A stretch of 64,000 bases of DNA from an uncultured Candidatus Saccharibacteria bacterium (GCA_937936045.1 CALGXC010000004.1:434001-498000); one strand, 5' to 3'. Positions 16,642 to 26,020 are shown, numbered from the stretch's first letter. The notes: generated from the letters alone by a model not told the origin. Numbers and translations are program-made.

Positions 16642-17176
16642 TAGAACCTCCAGACAGCGAATTTTTAATAGCTTGCACTTCTTCTTTATATCTCACTAAC
16701 AATTCATCCAAGACCTTCACGTCCTCAGAAAGTTTATTACGAGCCTCGCGAGCAACGGTCAATTTTTTATAATAGTCCGCCACATTATTAGAGCAATTTG
16801 CGCGCTGAAGATCGGTCATCGCAGTGTCGTAATCGTTGTAATTGCTATTAAACTTAAGTCTCGTCGACTCGAACTCATTAGTAATGTTCACCAACTTTGA
16901 GCTATCCAGCTTATTTATTGCCAATCGACCGTTCAGCCTGGCCATAAGTTTGGTAGAAATAGAATTATATCTTTGTCCAACATTTACCCTAGTTAGTGCG
17001 TCATTGGTATGGATATTTTTAATAGCAACTCTTACAGAACTACAGTTTCGATCAAGCGTTTTTATAATCTCAGAATCAGCCGTAGCATCGACAGACTGAG
17101 CCTCAACTGCCCGTGGCGTCACTAACAAACTAGAAGCAATCAAAAAAGACGCGAGATAGAAAGTAACTTTTTTCAT
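16634..17176 (-). CDS. Secreted helical protein, 180 aa, unknown
   Basis: A clear signal peptide (KKVTFYLASFLIASSLLVTP followed by RAVEAQS) precedes a helical, coiled-coil-like domain with two cysteines (RNCSSV and RANCSNN). TTGACT, an 18-nt spacer and GATAAT end 7 nt before ATG 17176, which sets the start and indicates a leaderless mRNA; the GTG one codon earlier is less likely. It overlaps the membrane-anchored gene downstream. Confidence 0.68.
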   Translation of the reverse strand: MKKVTFYLASFLIASSLLVTPRAVEAQSVDATADSEIIKTLDRNCSSVRVAIKNIHTNDALTRVNVGQRYNSISTKLMARLNGRLAINKLDSSKLVNITNEFESTRLKFNSNYNDYDTAMTDLQRANCSNNVADYYKKLTVAREARNKLSEDVKVLDELLVRYKEEVQAIKNSLSGGSNE

Positions 17177-17216
17177 CACTTATATTATCTCACGTCTTCT
17201 TGAATAGAGTCAAATA

Positions 17217-17486
17217 TTACTTGAAACGTTTTTCAACGTTACCCTTAACGTCTTTTGCGGTTTCTACTACAGCGTCTCCAACTTTCTGAGAACCAGCTTT
17301 CAATGAGTCTACACTGTCTTTTGCTGCGGCAGTCGCTTTGCAAGCCACCTTTTCAGTGTCGGCTTTCAATTTTACAGCCTTATCCTTCAAGTCTTTCCTT
17401 GTTTCCTTACCGCTCTTTGGTGCAGTTAAAATTCCAGCCGTAAAACCTGCTGCCACTGCTCCGATAATTGCTAAAACTTTTTTCAT
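17217..17486 (-). CDS. YtxH-domain small protein
   Basis: The 89-residue product has an N-terminal hydrophobic segment (VLAIIGAVAAGFTAGILTAP) followed by KSGKETRKDLKDKAVKLKAD and a lysine/alanine-rich amphipathic helix. This is the YtxH (DUF883-like) architecture associated with envelope stress. AAAAGGAG precedes the ATG. It lies 19 nt downstream of the small membrane protein gene at 17506, probably in one operon. Confidence 0.72.
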   Translation of the reverse strand: MKKVLAIIGAVAAGFTAGILTAPKSGKETRKDLKDKAVKLKADTEKVACKATAAAKDSVDSLKAGSQKVGDAVVETAKDVKGNVEKRFK

Positions 17487-17505
17487 ATATTTACTCCTTT
17501 TTTAA

Positions 17506-17727
17506 TTATTTTTTACGAAATAAACCTGATATTTCACTAAAAACTTTTGTTGGCGACAACCATTCGGTTGCACTAGCTACGTTAGTTGTAATTTTACTAA
17601 CGCTTTTCATGACCGTATTAAGTCTTACCAACAAGGCGATGACCACTGCCAGTAGCGTTACGATAATAACCGACAACAATCCTACGATGATTGATAATAA
17701 AACGATGACTGTTTGGATATCTTCCAC
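17506..17727 (-). CDS. Small membrane protein, 73 aa
   Basis: A GTG start follows AGAAAGG. Residues about 6-34 form a long hydrophobic helix (VIVLLSIIVGLLSVIIVTLL plus AVVIALLV), followed by a short amphipathic tail. This size and layout, next to a YtxH protein, is common in Gram-positive-like envelope operons, where DUF948-type and YtxH proteins pair. No specific function can be assigned. Confidence 0.6.
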   Translation of the reverse strand: MEDIQTVIVLLSIIVGLLSVIIVTLLAVVIALLVRLNTVMKSVSKITTNVASATEWLSPTKVFSEISGLFRKK

Positions 17728-17883
17728 GCTTTACCTTTCTGCAAAAGTTTATATTTGTTATGTTTATTTTAGCATGCTTGTTAAATTGTTTGTATTAGAT
17801 AATCTAACTATTTCACTATAGCATAAGCTTATTAAATTGTCAATAGAGATGTCCGCTAATCGTCAATAATATGATAAACTGGT

Positions 17884-18423
17884 ATGGTTATGCGAGATTT
17901 TTTCAAACGATACATACCGGAATTTGTTTATGGCGCAGTTGACGGCACAGTAACAACATTTGCAGTCGTGGCAGCTTCAGCCGGTGCTGGAATATCCAGT
18001 TCAGTCATTCTTATATTAGGAATTGCTAATTTAATAGCCGACGGATTCTCAATGGGCTCTAGCGCATATTTGGCAGCCAGCGCTGAACACGAAGAATCTG
18101 TGCGCGACAGCCAAAAACGCTCATCCCCAAAGATCATAGGCGCAGTAACATTCTTAGCTTTCGTGGTGGTCGGCAGCGTGCCAGTATTGCCATATTTGAT
18201 TGACGTAATTGCAAACTTAAAGGCGCCAAACGCGGTATTATTCTATGTTAGCTCAGCGCTAACTGCGGCAACGTTCTTAGCGATCGGCTTCATCAAAGGT
18301 AAAGTCAGTAAACAATCACCTTGGCAGTCTGCAGGCATCACATTACTTCTTGGAGCAATTGCGGCAGGGCTAGCCTACTTTGCGGGCGATATTTTGGCGG
18401 CCTGGCTGGGGATTAGGATTTAG
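17884..18423 (+). CDS. VIT1/CCC1-family iron or manganese transporter
   Basis: The segment YGAVDGTVTTFAVVAASAGA, then LILGIANLIADGFSMGSSAY, is the conserved first half of the VIT family of vacuolar-type Fe/Mn exporters. The 179-residue length gives five helices. The glutamate/histidine patch AEHEESVRDS follows helix 2. ATG 17884 is used; the second ATG (MRDFF) at 17890 is also possible. A TATGAT-like -10 lies upstream. Confidence 0.85.
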   Translation: MVMRDFFKRYIPEFVYGAVDGTVTTFAVVAASAGAGISSSVILILGIANLIADGFSMGSSAYLAASAEHEESVRDSQKRSSPKIIGAVTFLAFVVVGSVPVLPYLIDVIANLKAPNAVLFYVSSALTAATFLAIGFIKGKVSKQSPWQSAGITLLLGAIAAGLAYFAGDILAAWLGIRI

Positions 18424-18504
18424 TATATTATTCTTGTGTTTTGGTTTGGGTGGTTATTTGCATGGTACTGCAAGTACTGACGGTATGACGCGTTGTCATT
18501 CATA

Positions 18505-18537
18505 AGAAAAATCTCCTTTCGAGACAAAAGGAGATTT
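18505..18537 (-). terminator. Rho-independent terminator of the CAP-domain gene
   Basis: An 11-bp perfect stem (AAATCTCCTTT/AAAGGAGATTT) at 18509-18519 and 18527-18537 is followed on the minus strand by a T tract. It lies 25 nt after the stop of the CAP gene. Confidence 0.82.
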
Positions 18538-18561
18538 GGGGTTTGTGCTATATGCTAGTTA

Positions 18562-19119
18562 TTAGTTAAGATCGCAAAAGTGTTGAACAATAAGAGAGTT
18601 GCCGTATTTGTCTTTAGATACACCAAAACCAACTAAGTCATAACCCTTGTCTAATATAGCTTCACGATGTCCTTTATTAGATGACATCCAGGTACTTATA
18701 GGATTGCGACTATTGCTGTCTGGTACTAAAATATTGGCTAAATTCTCACCGGCATACCGACACTTACTTGGCATATGCTTAAAAACGAATAGAGTGCCGC
18801 GTGTGCCTTCAGGTGATACGTGACCATAATAATCACGGTTTTGCATATCATCTGCCTTTTCCTGTGCACTGGCGTTTAATCTTTCGTCCAGTTTCAGAGG
18901 TGCTGCACCGACTTTAGCACGTTCCTCATTTACCAGTTCTAACATTTCCTGTGCGTCTGGTGGACCAACGTCATATTTGCTCTTCGGTTGCTCCTGTTTT
19001 TGCCCCTGAGCTACTTCAGCGACTGCTTGAGCATTTAGACGAGTCTTTAGCCATAAACCACCACCTACACTCACTATGAGAGCTACAATTATAGTAGTGG
19101 TAACTATAGCCTTTTTCAT
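18562..19119 (-). CDS. Secreted CAP/SCP-domain protein
   Basis: An N-terminal signal or anchor helix (residues about 4-24) is followed by a short linker and a CAP domain: MLELVNEERAKVGAAPLKLD, NRDYYGHVSPEG, RYAGENLANI and WMSSNKGHREAILDKGYDLV. The conserved H...E...H cavity residues are visible. YkwD/SCP-like proteins are extracytoplasmic; some act on the envelope, others are of unknown function. Two cysteines (KCRYAG and HFCDLN) may form a disulfide. It has its own terminator and lies 48 nt after aspS on the same strand. Confidence 0.88.
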   Translation of the reverse strand: MKKAIVTTTIIVALIVSVGGGLWLKTRLNAQAVAEVAQGQKQEQPKSKYDVGPPDAQEMLELVNEERAKVGAAPLKLDERLNASAQEKADDMQNRDYYGHVSPEGTRGTLFVFKHMPSKCRYAGENLANILVPDSNSRNPISTWMSSNKGHREAILDKGYDLVGFGVSKDKYGNSLIVQHFCDLN

Positions 19120-19167
19120 ACCCTCACACTAACACAACCAAAACGGTAGATCAATATTGCAAATATT

Positions 19168-20946
19168 CTACAAACCTAATTCGCGTAGCTGAGCGGGATC
19201 GACAACTGATGGCGAATTCATCATTACATCCACACCAGAGCCATTCTTTGGAAATGCCAGAGTCTCACGGACGTTTTGCTCATCGGTCAATTCCATCAAA
19301 ATACGATCAACGCCAAAAGCACATCCTGCATGAGGCGGAGCGCCGTATTTGAAAGCGCCTAACATAGCACCAAACTTCTCTTCAACATAAGACTCGCTGA
19401 AGCCCAGCAAACCGAACACTTTATATAGCACTGCTGGATTATGATTTCGAACACCGCCAGAGCAAATCTCATAGCCATTCATCACCATATCAAACTGATC
19501 AGCGACAATGGATAATTTTTCGGCGTCAGTTTCAGCAGACTCCAGAGTCTGTAAACCGCCCTTTGGCATACTGAACGGATTATGTCCAAAGTCAAGCTTC
19601 TTACCACGCTCATCCCATTCGTAAAACGGAAAATCAATAATCCAAGCAAACGCCACGACCGATGGGTCCTTAAGATTAAAGTGCGAGGCAAATTCATTAC
19701 GCAAGCGCCCCAATACCGCGTTAACAACCGAGCGAGAATCAGCGCCAAAGAACACTGCATCGCCATCAACTGCACCAGTTTTCTGTTGAATGTCAACCAA
19801 TTCCTTATCACTCAAGAATTTCGCAATTGGAGATTTTGCTTCGCCGTCTTGATACGTAATGTATGCCAAGCCACCAGCGCCTTCACTCTTAGCGATATTG
19901 GTGAAATTGTCAATTTGCTTACGGCTCAAACTTGCGCCATTTTTTACGCAAATAGCCTTAACGCATTCCGCGTTTTTAAACACACCAAACTCAGTCTCCG
20001 AGAACGCGTCCGTCAGTTCTATCAATTCCATACCAAATCGCAAATCCGGCTTGTCAGAACCGTAAGTTTCCATGGCGTCGCGATACGAAATTCGCGGAAT
20101 TGAACTGCCATCACCAACCGCCAAATCACTCAAATCCAACAATTTTTTACCAGCAAAATCAGTTGCCAGTTGCTTCATTAAAGGTTCGACTTCAGAACGA
20201 ACTTCTTCGCCATTTTCAGCAAAACTCATCTCCAAATCAAGCTGATAAAACTCGCCGTATAGGCGATCTGCCCTTGGGTCTTCGTCGCGGAAACAAGCAG
20301 CCAACTGATAATAACGCGGCACGCCACCAACCATCAGCAGCTGCTTAAATTGCTGCGGAGCTTGTGGCAAGGCGTAAAACTTCCCTTCCTGCAAACGACT
20401 CGGAATCAGAAAATCACGCGCACCCTCAGGACTTGAGTTAGCCAAAATTGGCGTTTGAATTTCAATAAAATCTCGATTGTCCATATATTCATGGATTCGA
20501 CGATACATTTCGGCGCGCTTTTTAAGCATGTTTTGCATTTTTGGACGACGCAAATCAAGATAACGATATTTGAATCTTAGTTCTTCGCCAGCTTGATTAT
20601 CCTCAGCAAATGGCTGAATTGGCAAAGTTTCAGCTCGGTTCAAAATCTCCAAATTGTCCACAACAATTTCCACATCACCACTGGCAATATTCGGATTTTT
20701 TAGACCTTCGCCACGTTCCGCAACCACACCACAAGCACGAACCACAAACTCATCTCGTAAGCTTTCTGCCAAAGAGAAAGCATCTTTTTTATCAGGGTTA
20801 ATAACCAACTGAACCAAACCCGTGTGGTCGCGCAAATCAATAAAAATCAATCCGCCATGATCACGCCTGGAATGAACCCAGCCCGCAACTGTAATATTCT
20901 CACCAACTTTTTTAGAAGTTTCTGCCGCCAAAATTCTATTTTTCAT
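19168..20946 (-). CDS. aspS: Aspartyl-tRNA synthetase
   Basis: The 592-residue bacterial-type enzyme has an N-terminal OB fold (VAGWVHSRRDHGGLIFIDLR), class II motif 2 (ACFRDEDPRADR), a GAD-type insertion and motif 3 (GCAFGVDRILMEL). It charges tRNA-Asp, and in organisms with GatCAB also tRNA-Asn; sequence alone does not settle which applies here. After motif 2 it reads RADRLYGEFYQLDLE, about two residues longer than the usual RADRxxEFTQxDxE. Confidence 0.95.
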   Translation of the reverse strand: MKNRILAAETSKKVGENITVAGWVHSRRDHGGLIFIDLRDHTGLVQLVINPDKKDAFSLAESLRDEFVVRACGVVAERGEGLKNPNIASGDVEIVVDNLEILNRAETLPIQPFAEDNQAGEELRFKYRYLDLRRPKMQNMLKKRAEMYRRIHEYMDNRDFIEIQTPILANSSPEGARDFLIPSRLQEGKFYALPQAPQQFKQLLMVGGVPRYYQLAACFRDEDPRADRLYGEFYQLDLEMSFAENGEEVRSEVEPLMKQLATDFAGKKLLDLSDLAVGDGSSIPRISYRDAMETYGSDKPDLRFGMELIELTDAFSETEFGVFKNAECVKAICVKNGASLSRKQIDNFTNIAKSEGAGGLAYITYQDGEAKSPIAKFLSDKELVDIQQKTGAVDGDAVFFGADSRSVVNAVLGRLRNEFASHFNLKDPSVVAFAWIIDFPFYEWDERGKKLDFGHNPFSMPKGGLQTLESAETDAEKLSIVADQFDMVMNGYEICSGGVRNHNPAVLYKVFGLLGFSESYVEEKFGAMLGAFKYGAPPHAGCAFGVDRILMELTDEQNVRETLAFPKNGSGVDVMMNSPSVVDPAQLRELGL

Positions 20947-20984
20947 ATCTGTTATTATAGCATAATCTGGGCAAATTCCCAGAA

Positions 20985-22007
20985 TTAAACGTCACGGCGA
21001 GTTTTTGTGGGCAAATTATTTTTCTGCGGATTAGCTGTGGCAGCCTTACGAATATCTCCATAAACATCATATTCGTCAATGATTTTCTGACCTAATAGCG
21101 CTTCAATTACGTCTTCTAAACTCAGTAAACCAACTGTTTCTCGAAACTCATTTACAACAATAAACAAGTGATGCTGCGTTTTCAAAAATGCAGCCAAGGC
21201 GTGCTGTAGAGTTTGATTTTCGCGAATATAATAGACGTCTTTACTCATGACTGTTTCCGCACGATGAGATTTTGCTTTACGATCAATCGTTAACAAATCT
21301 TGAATCCTCAACATTCCAACAACATGGTCAATGTCGCCGTCAATGACAGGAAATCTGCTATACCCTTTTTTATGAAGATCATCAAGCACTAGCGGCCCGA
21401 GAAGTTCGTTCATGGGTACCGATTCAATCATGCTTCGCGGCGTCATAATTTCCTCGACCTTCATATCGTTGAACTTCAGTCCGTTAGTAATAAGCTTTTT
21501 CTCAGAAGATGAAATCGCTCCGCTGGATTGAGCAACCATTTCCAGCAATTCTTCTTTCGACTCAATCACCTGACTATCACCAACAACTGGCGACACCGAA
21601 CGGATTAGCGACAAAATTACTTGATGTCGCTCAATTGTCGTCAAGATTAGCGGTTCGTATTTTTCATAAAGTTGCTGTGAATATTTCTGCCACAAACCAA
21701 TTCGCGCAACGGCTCCGATTTCTAGAGCTATTATAATTGACAAGACCAGTCCAGCCGCCCAATTGAACAAATAAACGCTAATAGCACTTAAAATTACCAA
21801 ACATAAAGAAGCCACGGCGCGCTGCAGTGAAATAATATCTCGCAAAAATTCTCTTTGCCGCAAAAGAATTTTAGCCTTTTCATCGCCTAGCCCACTTCTC
21901 CGCCGTAGCTCAAATTGGCTATGCGAAGACGTTTTCGGCTGAACTCCCAGCACTATCAGTAAAACCGCCAAAGTAACCAAATATCCAAAAATTAGCACAA
22001 TCGTCAT
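20985..22007 (-). CDS. CNNM/HlyC-like membrane protein with a CBS pair
   Basis: The start is placed at ATG 22007 (MTIVLIFGYLVT) because TACAAT ends 6 nt before it and overlaps the first codons of the longer frame. About three to four membrane helices (DUF21-like, residues 1-120) precede two CBS motifs (EEIMTPRSMIESVPMNELLG, then VMSKDVYYIRENQTLQHALA). The CorC/HlyC C-terminal domain is missing. Relatives are linked to magnesium efflux, which fits the two CorA genes nearby. Confidence 0.82.
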   Translation of the reverse strand: MTIVLIFGYLVTLAVLLIVLGVQPKTSSHSQFELRRRSGLGDEKAKILLRQREFLRDIISLQRAVASLCLVILSAISVYLFNWAAGLVLSIIIALEIGAVARIGLWQKYSQQLYEKYEPLILTTIERHQVILSLIRSVSPVVGDSQVIESKEELLEMVAQSSGAISSSEKKLITNGLKFNDMKVEEIMTPRSMIESVPMNELLGPLVLDDLHKKGYSRFPVIDGDIDHVVGMLRIQDLLTIDRKAKSHRAETVMSKDVYYIRENQTLQHALAAFLKTQHHLFIVVNEFRETVGLLSLEDVIEALLGQKIIDEYDVYGDIRKAATANPQKNNLPTKTRRDV

Positions 22008-22060
22008 AGTTTTATTGTACAGCATTCCGTGCTATACTTACTAGAGTAAATGGAGGTAAA

Positions 22061-22753
22061 ATGAATAAGAAAAGCTGGATAATTTTCGCAATTATTGTAG
22101 TGGCGATTGTTGGTGGAATGATTTATATTTCGACACAAAATCGACTAAACATTAGCGATATCAATAACGATCAGCTGAACACGGCTATCAGCGCAGAATC
22201 AAGAAATGGCAATATTGCAGATCACGAAATTGGCAGCAAAGACGCCAAAGTAACAATTATCGAATACGCCGACTATCAATGCCCTGGCTGTGGCACCGCT
22301 GCACCAAAAGCCGAAGCACTAGCTAAAAAATATAAAGATCACGTTCGATTAATTTTCCGCAATTTCCCAATTGCTAGCTCACACCCTAACGCACGAGCTG
22401 CCGCTGCCGTAGCCGAAGCTGCTGGTTTACAGGGTAAATTCTGGGAAATGAATGAGCTTCTATATGCAAATCAGGACGCTTGGAAAAACGCCAACACTAC
22501 AGAACGCGACAACATTTTCAAATCTTATGCTGAGCAATTGAAACTTAATATCGATCAATATAAAACCGATATTGCCAGCAACAGGGTTAAAAATAAAATC
22601 GACTTCGATATGGCTCTCGGTCGCAAACACGGCGTTGCCGCAACACCAACTTTCTACATAAATGGAAAAAATACCGAGATGGACAGCTCTGGCTCAATTG
22701 AATCATCAGTCAAGGAAGCCTTGAAAAAAGCTGGCGTTGAAGTAAAAGATTAA
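22061..22753 (+). CDS. DsbA-like thiol-disulfide oxidoreductase, membrane-anchored
   Basis: After an N-terminal helix (IIFAIIVVAIVGGMIYIS), the thioredoxin fold carries EYADYQCPGCGTAAPKAEAL with a CPGC active site, and the cis-proline loop GVAATPTFYINGK. The all-helical insertion is that of DsbA/BdbD proteins. It should form disulfides in exported proteins. AAATGGAGG precedes the ATG. It is divergent from the CBS membrane protein, and its -10 (TATACT) lies in the 53-nt gap. Confidence 0.9.
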   Translation: MNKKSWIIFAIIVVAIVGGMIYISTQNRLNISDINNDQLNTAISAESRNGNIADHEIGSKDAKVTIIEYADYQCPGCGTAAPKAEALAKKYKDHVRLIFRNFPIASSHPNARAAAAVAEAAGLQGKFWEMNELLYANQDAWKNANTTERDNIFKSYAEQLKLNIDQYKTDIASNRVKNKIDFDMALGRKHGVAATPTFYINGKNTEMDSSGSIESSVKEALKKAGVEVKD

Positions 22754-22772
22754 CGCATTTTCACACAAACCA

Positions 22773-22804
22773 AAATCCCGCTCCGGTGCCTTGGAGCGGG
22801 ATTT
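22773..22804. terminator. Strong hairpin terminator
   Basis: A 12-bp stem (22773-22784 with 22793-22804, core ATCCCGCTCC/GGAGCGGGAT) lies 20 nt after the DsbA-like gene. It also lies at the end of the opposing transcript that may start at 23035. Confidence 0.85.
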
Positions 22805-22818
22805 GTTTATAGTCGTCC

Positions 22819-22995
22819 CTATTCTATCATTGGAGCGACTGCACTTTTTATTGTGCTATGTATGTTTGCCATTCGGCAGGCACCACATCCACCGCGATCT
22901 TTTTGCGCCTTGATGGCACAAATTTGATTGCTATTGGCATGTGTTTTGCACTCCTTATTATTATGTGCAGCCCCACGCGCTTCGACCTTTATCAC
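22819..22995 (-). CDS. Possible small cysteine protein, 58 aa, or decayed gene
   Basis: From GTG 22995 the frame reads MIKVEARGAAHNNKECKTHA, then NSNQICAIKAQKDRGGCGAC, then RMANIHSTIKSAVAPMIE. The cysteine spacing (C-x11-C-x11-C-x2-C) suggests a metal or thiol site. A good promoter lies upstream on this strand: TTGACG, 17 nt, TAACAT, then 7 nt to an ATG in the same frame. That ATG opens MSRAEALNC but is cut off by TGA and TAA before the GTG. No ribosome-binding site precedes the GTG. It may be a pseudogene, a leader-peptide arrangement or a small RNA. Confidence 0.35.
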   Translation of the reverse strand: MIKVEARGAAHNNKECKTHANSNQICAIKAQKDRGGCGACRMANIHSTIKSAVAPMIE

Positions 22996-23102
22996 TTAAT
23001 ATCAGCAATTTAATGCTTCGGCGCGAGACATGCTAACAATGTTACCAAACGTTTATTGGCACGTCAAGCAAAAACATTTTGAAAATGCTTATTATATCTA
23101 TA

Positions 23103-24023
23103 TTAGAATAAGCGGAGTCGCTTAGCAACAAACATAACAAGTAAAATCAACAACACCGTAAAACTGGTGATAACAGGGTATGCCCAAGGCTCTCCCTGGA
23201 ATGGCAACGCGATATTCATTCCATACATTCCGTAAAAAACGTTTGGAATAGCCAGAAGAATTGTTATGGCGGTCAATGCCTTCATACGTTGGTTCAGCGT
23301 ATTATTAGCAACCGTCGAATAAGCATTTTGAATACTGGAAATTGTGTGCGTACTGGAACTGATTGCCACTAGAACTTGTCTAATGTGTAGATCAACATCC
23401 TCCAAAGCCTCCAGGTCCCTAGTCTTAAATAAGTGGCGACGATTTTCCATCAGTTGTGTTATAACACGAGATATACCTTCCAAACTGCTTCGATATTCAT
23501 TGAGCGTGTCTTCAATTGCGACAAATTTAATAAAATCCGAATTCTCAACTTCATGACGACTTAGTCGCCGACGAGCATCGCTAATTTGCTCCGTTAACAA
23601 ATGCACGCGTTGTTCATATTGAGAAATAATATACGCCAAATTCGCAGCAAAAACTCCCGCTGGACGCTCGGTTGTGCTAAATAAATAATCGCTAACCTCC
23701 AGAGGTGAAAATTTAACATGAGGCGATATTGTAATATAATGACCGCCGCTAATTGCAATCAAAAATGGCGCCGTTTTGCCAGAATCAGTTTGACCAAACG
23801 GTATACGCGTAAAAATATATTCAACACCATCGGAAAATTCTGCTCGAGGCAATTCGTGGATGTCCAGTACATCGCGAACAATATTAGCAGACAGAGACAG
23901 AGCCTTTGAAACTCGAGTAGCATCAAGACTCCCGGTCAAATTGATCCAACCGTTTTTATGCATTCGTTGAGCTTGCGTCAACTTTTCAGTCAACGATCTA
24001 CGCTCAAAGTAGCCCACCATCAT
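23103..24023 (-). CDS. corA: CorA-family magnesium/divalent cation channel (copy 1)
   Basis: The 306-residue protein has a cytoplasmic alpha/beta and coiled-coil funnel, then two C-terminal helices with the selectivity motif YGMYGMNIALPF between them. It should take up Mg2+ as a pentamer. TTGCTA, a 17-nt spacer and TATAAT end 6 nt before the ATG pair at 24023, indicating a leaderless mRNA. It lies 56 nt after the second CorA gene but has this promoter of its own. Confidence 0.92.
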   Translation of the reverse strand: MMVGYFERRSLTEKLTQAQRMHKNGWINLTGSLDATRVSKALSLSANIVRDVLDIHELPRAEFSDGVEYIFTRIPFGQTDSGKTAPFLIAISGGHYITISPHVKFSPLEVSDYLFSTTERPAGVFAANLAYIISQYEQRVHLLTEQISDARRRLSRHEVENSDFIKFVAIEDTLNEYRSSLEGISRVITQLMENRRHLFKTRDLEALEDVDLHIRQVLVAISSSTHTISSIQNAYSTVANNTLNQRMKALTAITILLAIPNVFYGMYGMNIALPFQGEPWAYPVITSFTVLLILLVMFVAKRLRLF

Positions 24024-24079
24024 AAGAAAATTATAATATACACAAGCGATATTAGCAATCTGTCGAATTGCAATTAAAC

Positions 24080-24994
24080 TTATCGGCGGCGCAGGAAATA
24101 ATAGCCCACAACGAATGCCAGCACTACACTAACTGCGGTAATTCCCCAAAACATCAATGGATTATCGGCACCTGGAACCGGCACGTTCATACCATACAAA
24201 CCAGCGATCATCGTCGGGATAGTCAAAGCTACGGTAATTACGGTTAGCAGGCGGATCGTCTCGTTAAGGCGCGTATCCATCACTGCCCTATAGCTATCGC
24301 GCACATTAGTAATCGTCCTCAACAAACTTTTACAACGTGCAATCACCTGCTCCAAATCAATCGAGATATCTTCAACGTCTTCCTTGTCATCAGCTTTCAA
24401 TCGCAGCTTCTGAGTCGCTAGAAGCCTCTCAATTGCCCAGTTCATTGGAATAAGGGCATCAAGATAATCATTCAATTTGCGTTCATACTCCGCCAGGGTA
24501 GCAATGTCATTAACTCTCAGCGTATGAATACTATCCGTAGCTGCACGCATTTGACGATTAATCGTTGCTACACGCCTCTGATATTGCGTTGAAATTGCCT
24601 CAACCATCGCCACCAAAAGCTCAACTTGTCGATCTGTTCTAATCCGCACTTTATCAATAAATGGCTGCCACAATCGCCCCAAACTATCCCTAGACAACGT
24701 CACGATATACTCCTTATTAATGCAGAATAAAATAGGCGTGGTAAAATCATTAAAATCGTCGTCAGTATCTGGTAATCGCGCAATCAAATAAGTCCATTCA
24801 TCCTCAAACTCAATACGTGGCACCTCGTGCGGGTCAAGCGCGTCACTTATCAAATCCTCATCCAAGCCCAGCGTCAACAATTGTGAAACCTCTTCGTCGC
24901 TCGGCCTTTCGCAGCGTACCCACGAACCAGACTGTAAATTTTCCTGCGGGCTAATTATTGAATCGCTATTTGTTGAACGAAGATATTGCAACAT
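24080..24994 (-). CDS. corA: CorA-family magnesium/divalent cation channel (copy 2)
   Basis: The 304-residue paralogue of the downstream gene has the same funnel and a C-terminal AGLYGMNVPVPG followed by two helices. The two copies are clearly diverged. The loop after GMN differs (VPVPGADNPLMF against IALPFQGEPWAY), and differing ion specificity or heteromers are possible. TATAAT lies 8 nt before the ATG. Confidence 0.92.
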   Translation of the reverse strand: MLQYLRSTNSDSIISPQENLQSGSWVRCERPSDEEVSQLLTLGLDEDLISDALDPHEVPRIEFEDEWTYLIARLPDTDDDFNDFTTPILFCINKEYIVTLSRDSLGRLWQPFIDKVRIRTDRQVELLVAMVEAISTQYQRRVATINRQMRAATDSIHTLRVNDIATLAEYERKLNDYLDALIPMNWAIERLLATQKLRLKADDKEDVEDISIDLEQVIARCKSLLRTITNVRDSYRAVMDTRLNETIRLLTVITVALTIPTMIAGLYGMNVPVPGADNPLMFWGITAVSVVLAFVVGYYFLRRR

Positions 24995-25027
24995 AATTTC
25001 ATATTATAAATAAAATATACATAAACA

Positions 25028-25062
25028 CAAGAAGCTCCTGCGCCATTTACAGGAACTTCTTG
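25028..25062 (-). terminator. Terminator of the arginine deiminase operon
   Basis: A 13-bp near-perfect stem (CAAGAAGTTCCTG/CAGGAGCTTCTTG on the minus strand) starts 7 nt after the arcC stop. The T run after it is short. Confidence 0.72.
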
Positions 25063-25069
25063 ATTTTGA

Positions 25070-26020
25070 TTACGATTTGACTATCGTGCCTGCCGAGCCG
25101 CTAATAGCTTCAGCGGTTTTATCCAGCGAAGTAATAATCGCCGTACGCCCCGACTTTCCATCCAAGAACGACAAGGCAGCCTGAGTTTTTGGCAACATCG
25201 AACCTGCCGCAAATTGCCCATCGTCAATATGCTTTTGAAGTTCTTCTATTGAAACTTCCCCGAGAGATTGCTCATCTGGTTTGCCAAAATTAATTTTAGC
25301 AGCATCAACCGAAGTCAAAATCAGCAAAGTGTCAGCATCCAAAAGATCCGCCAATTTTGCTGCACCGAAGTCCTTATCGATAACCGCAGCGACGCCTTTT
25401 AATTGACCAGTTTCGTCTTGCAAAACAGGAATGCCGCCACCGCCAGTTGAAACGACCGTCACGCCAGCATGAACCAACGCCTTAATCACATCAGCCTCGA
25501 CAATCGTCTGAGGTTTTGGCGATGGAACGACGCGTCGCCAGCCACGACCAGCGTCTTCTTTTACCGTGTAGCCGCGTTCGCTAGCGACGGTTTTTGCCTC
25601 GTCTTCTGAATAGAACGGACCAATTGGCTTGGTTGGATTTTGGAATGCTGGATCGCTTAAGCTAACAATCGTTTGGGTTATAACGCTAACAGCGCGATTG
25701 TTCATCTGATTAACCATAAAGGCGTCATGAAAAGCCTGCTGCAACCAAAAGCCAATCAACCCCTGGCTCATGGCGCCAGAATCTTCCAGTGGCAAGCTTG
25801 GCACATCTGGCGTGTTAATCGCCTCTTCATGCAACACAATATTGCCAACCTGAGGACCATTGCCGTGAACAATTGCTACGTTATGACCGGCTTGGATTAA
25901 CGGTAAAAGTTGCCGAACGGTTTCATCGGCTACTCGTTGCTGCTGCTCAGACGCGGCTTCGCCCTGCCGTTGCAGGGCGTTACCACCGAGCGCTACTACA
26001 ATAGTACGCTTCTTATCCAT
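25070..26020 (-). CDS. arcC: Carbamate kinase
   Basis: The 316-residue protein starts VVALGGNALQ and has the carbamate-kinase motif HGNGPQVGNIVLHEEA and the C-terminal GSMLPKTQAALSF segment. It transfers phosphate from carbamoyl phosphate to ADP, the ATP-yielding step of the arginine deiminase pathway. It is last in the operon, only 3 nt behind arcD. Confidence 0.95.
   Translation of the reverse strand: MDKKRTIVVALGGNALQRQGEAASEQQQRVADETVRQLLPLIQAGHNVAIVHGNGPQVGNIVLHEEAINTPDVPSLPLEDSGAMSQGLIGFWLQQAFHDAFMVNQMNNRAVSVITQTIVSLSDPAFQNPTKPIGPFYSEDEAKTVASERGYTVKEDAGRGWRRVVPSPKPQTIVEADVIKALVHAGVTVVSTGGGGIPVLQDETGQLKGVAAVIDKDFGAAKLADLLDADTLLILTSVDAAKINFGKPDEQSLGEVSIEELQKHIDDGQFAAGSMLPKTQAALSFLDGKSGRTAIITSLDKTAEAISGSAGTIVKS

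Noticed and set aside
22805..23040. tmRNA, 6S RNA, SRP RNA or RNase P RNA in the gene-free stretch
   Set aside because: The conserved cores of these RNAs (tmRNA tRNA-like ends, SRP GGAAG loop region, RNase P GAGGAAAGTC) are absent on both strands.
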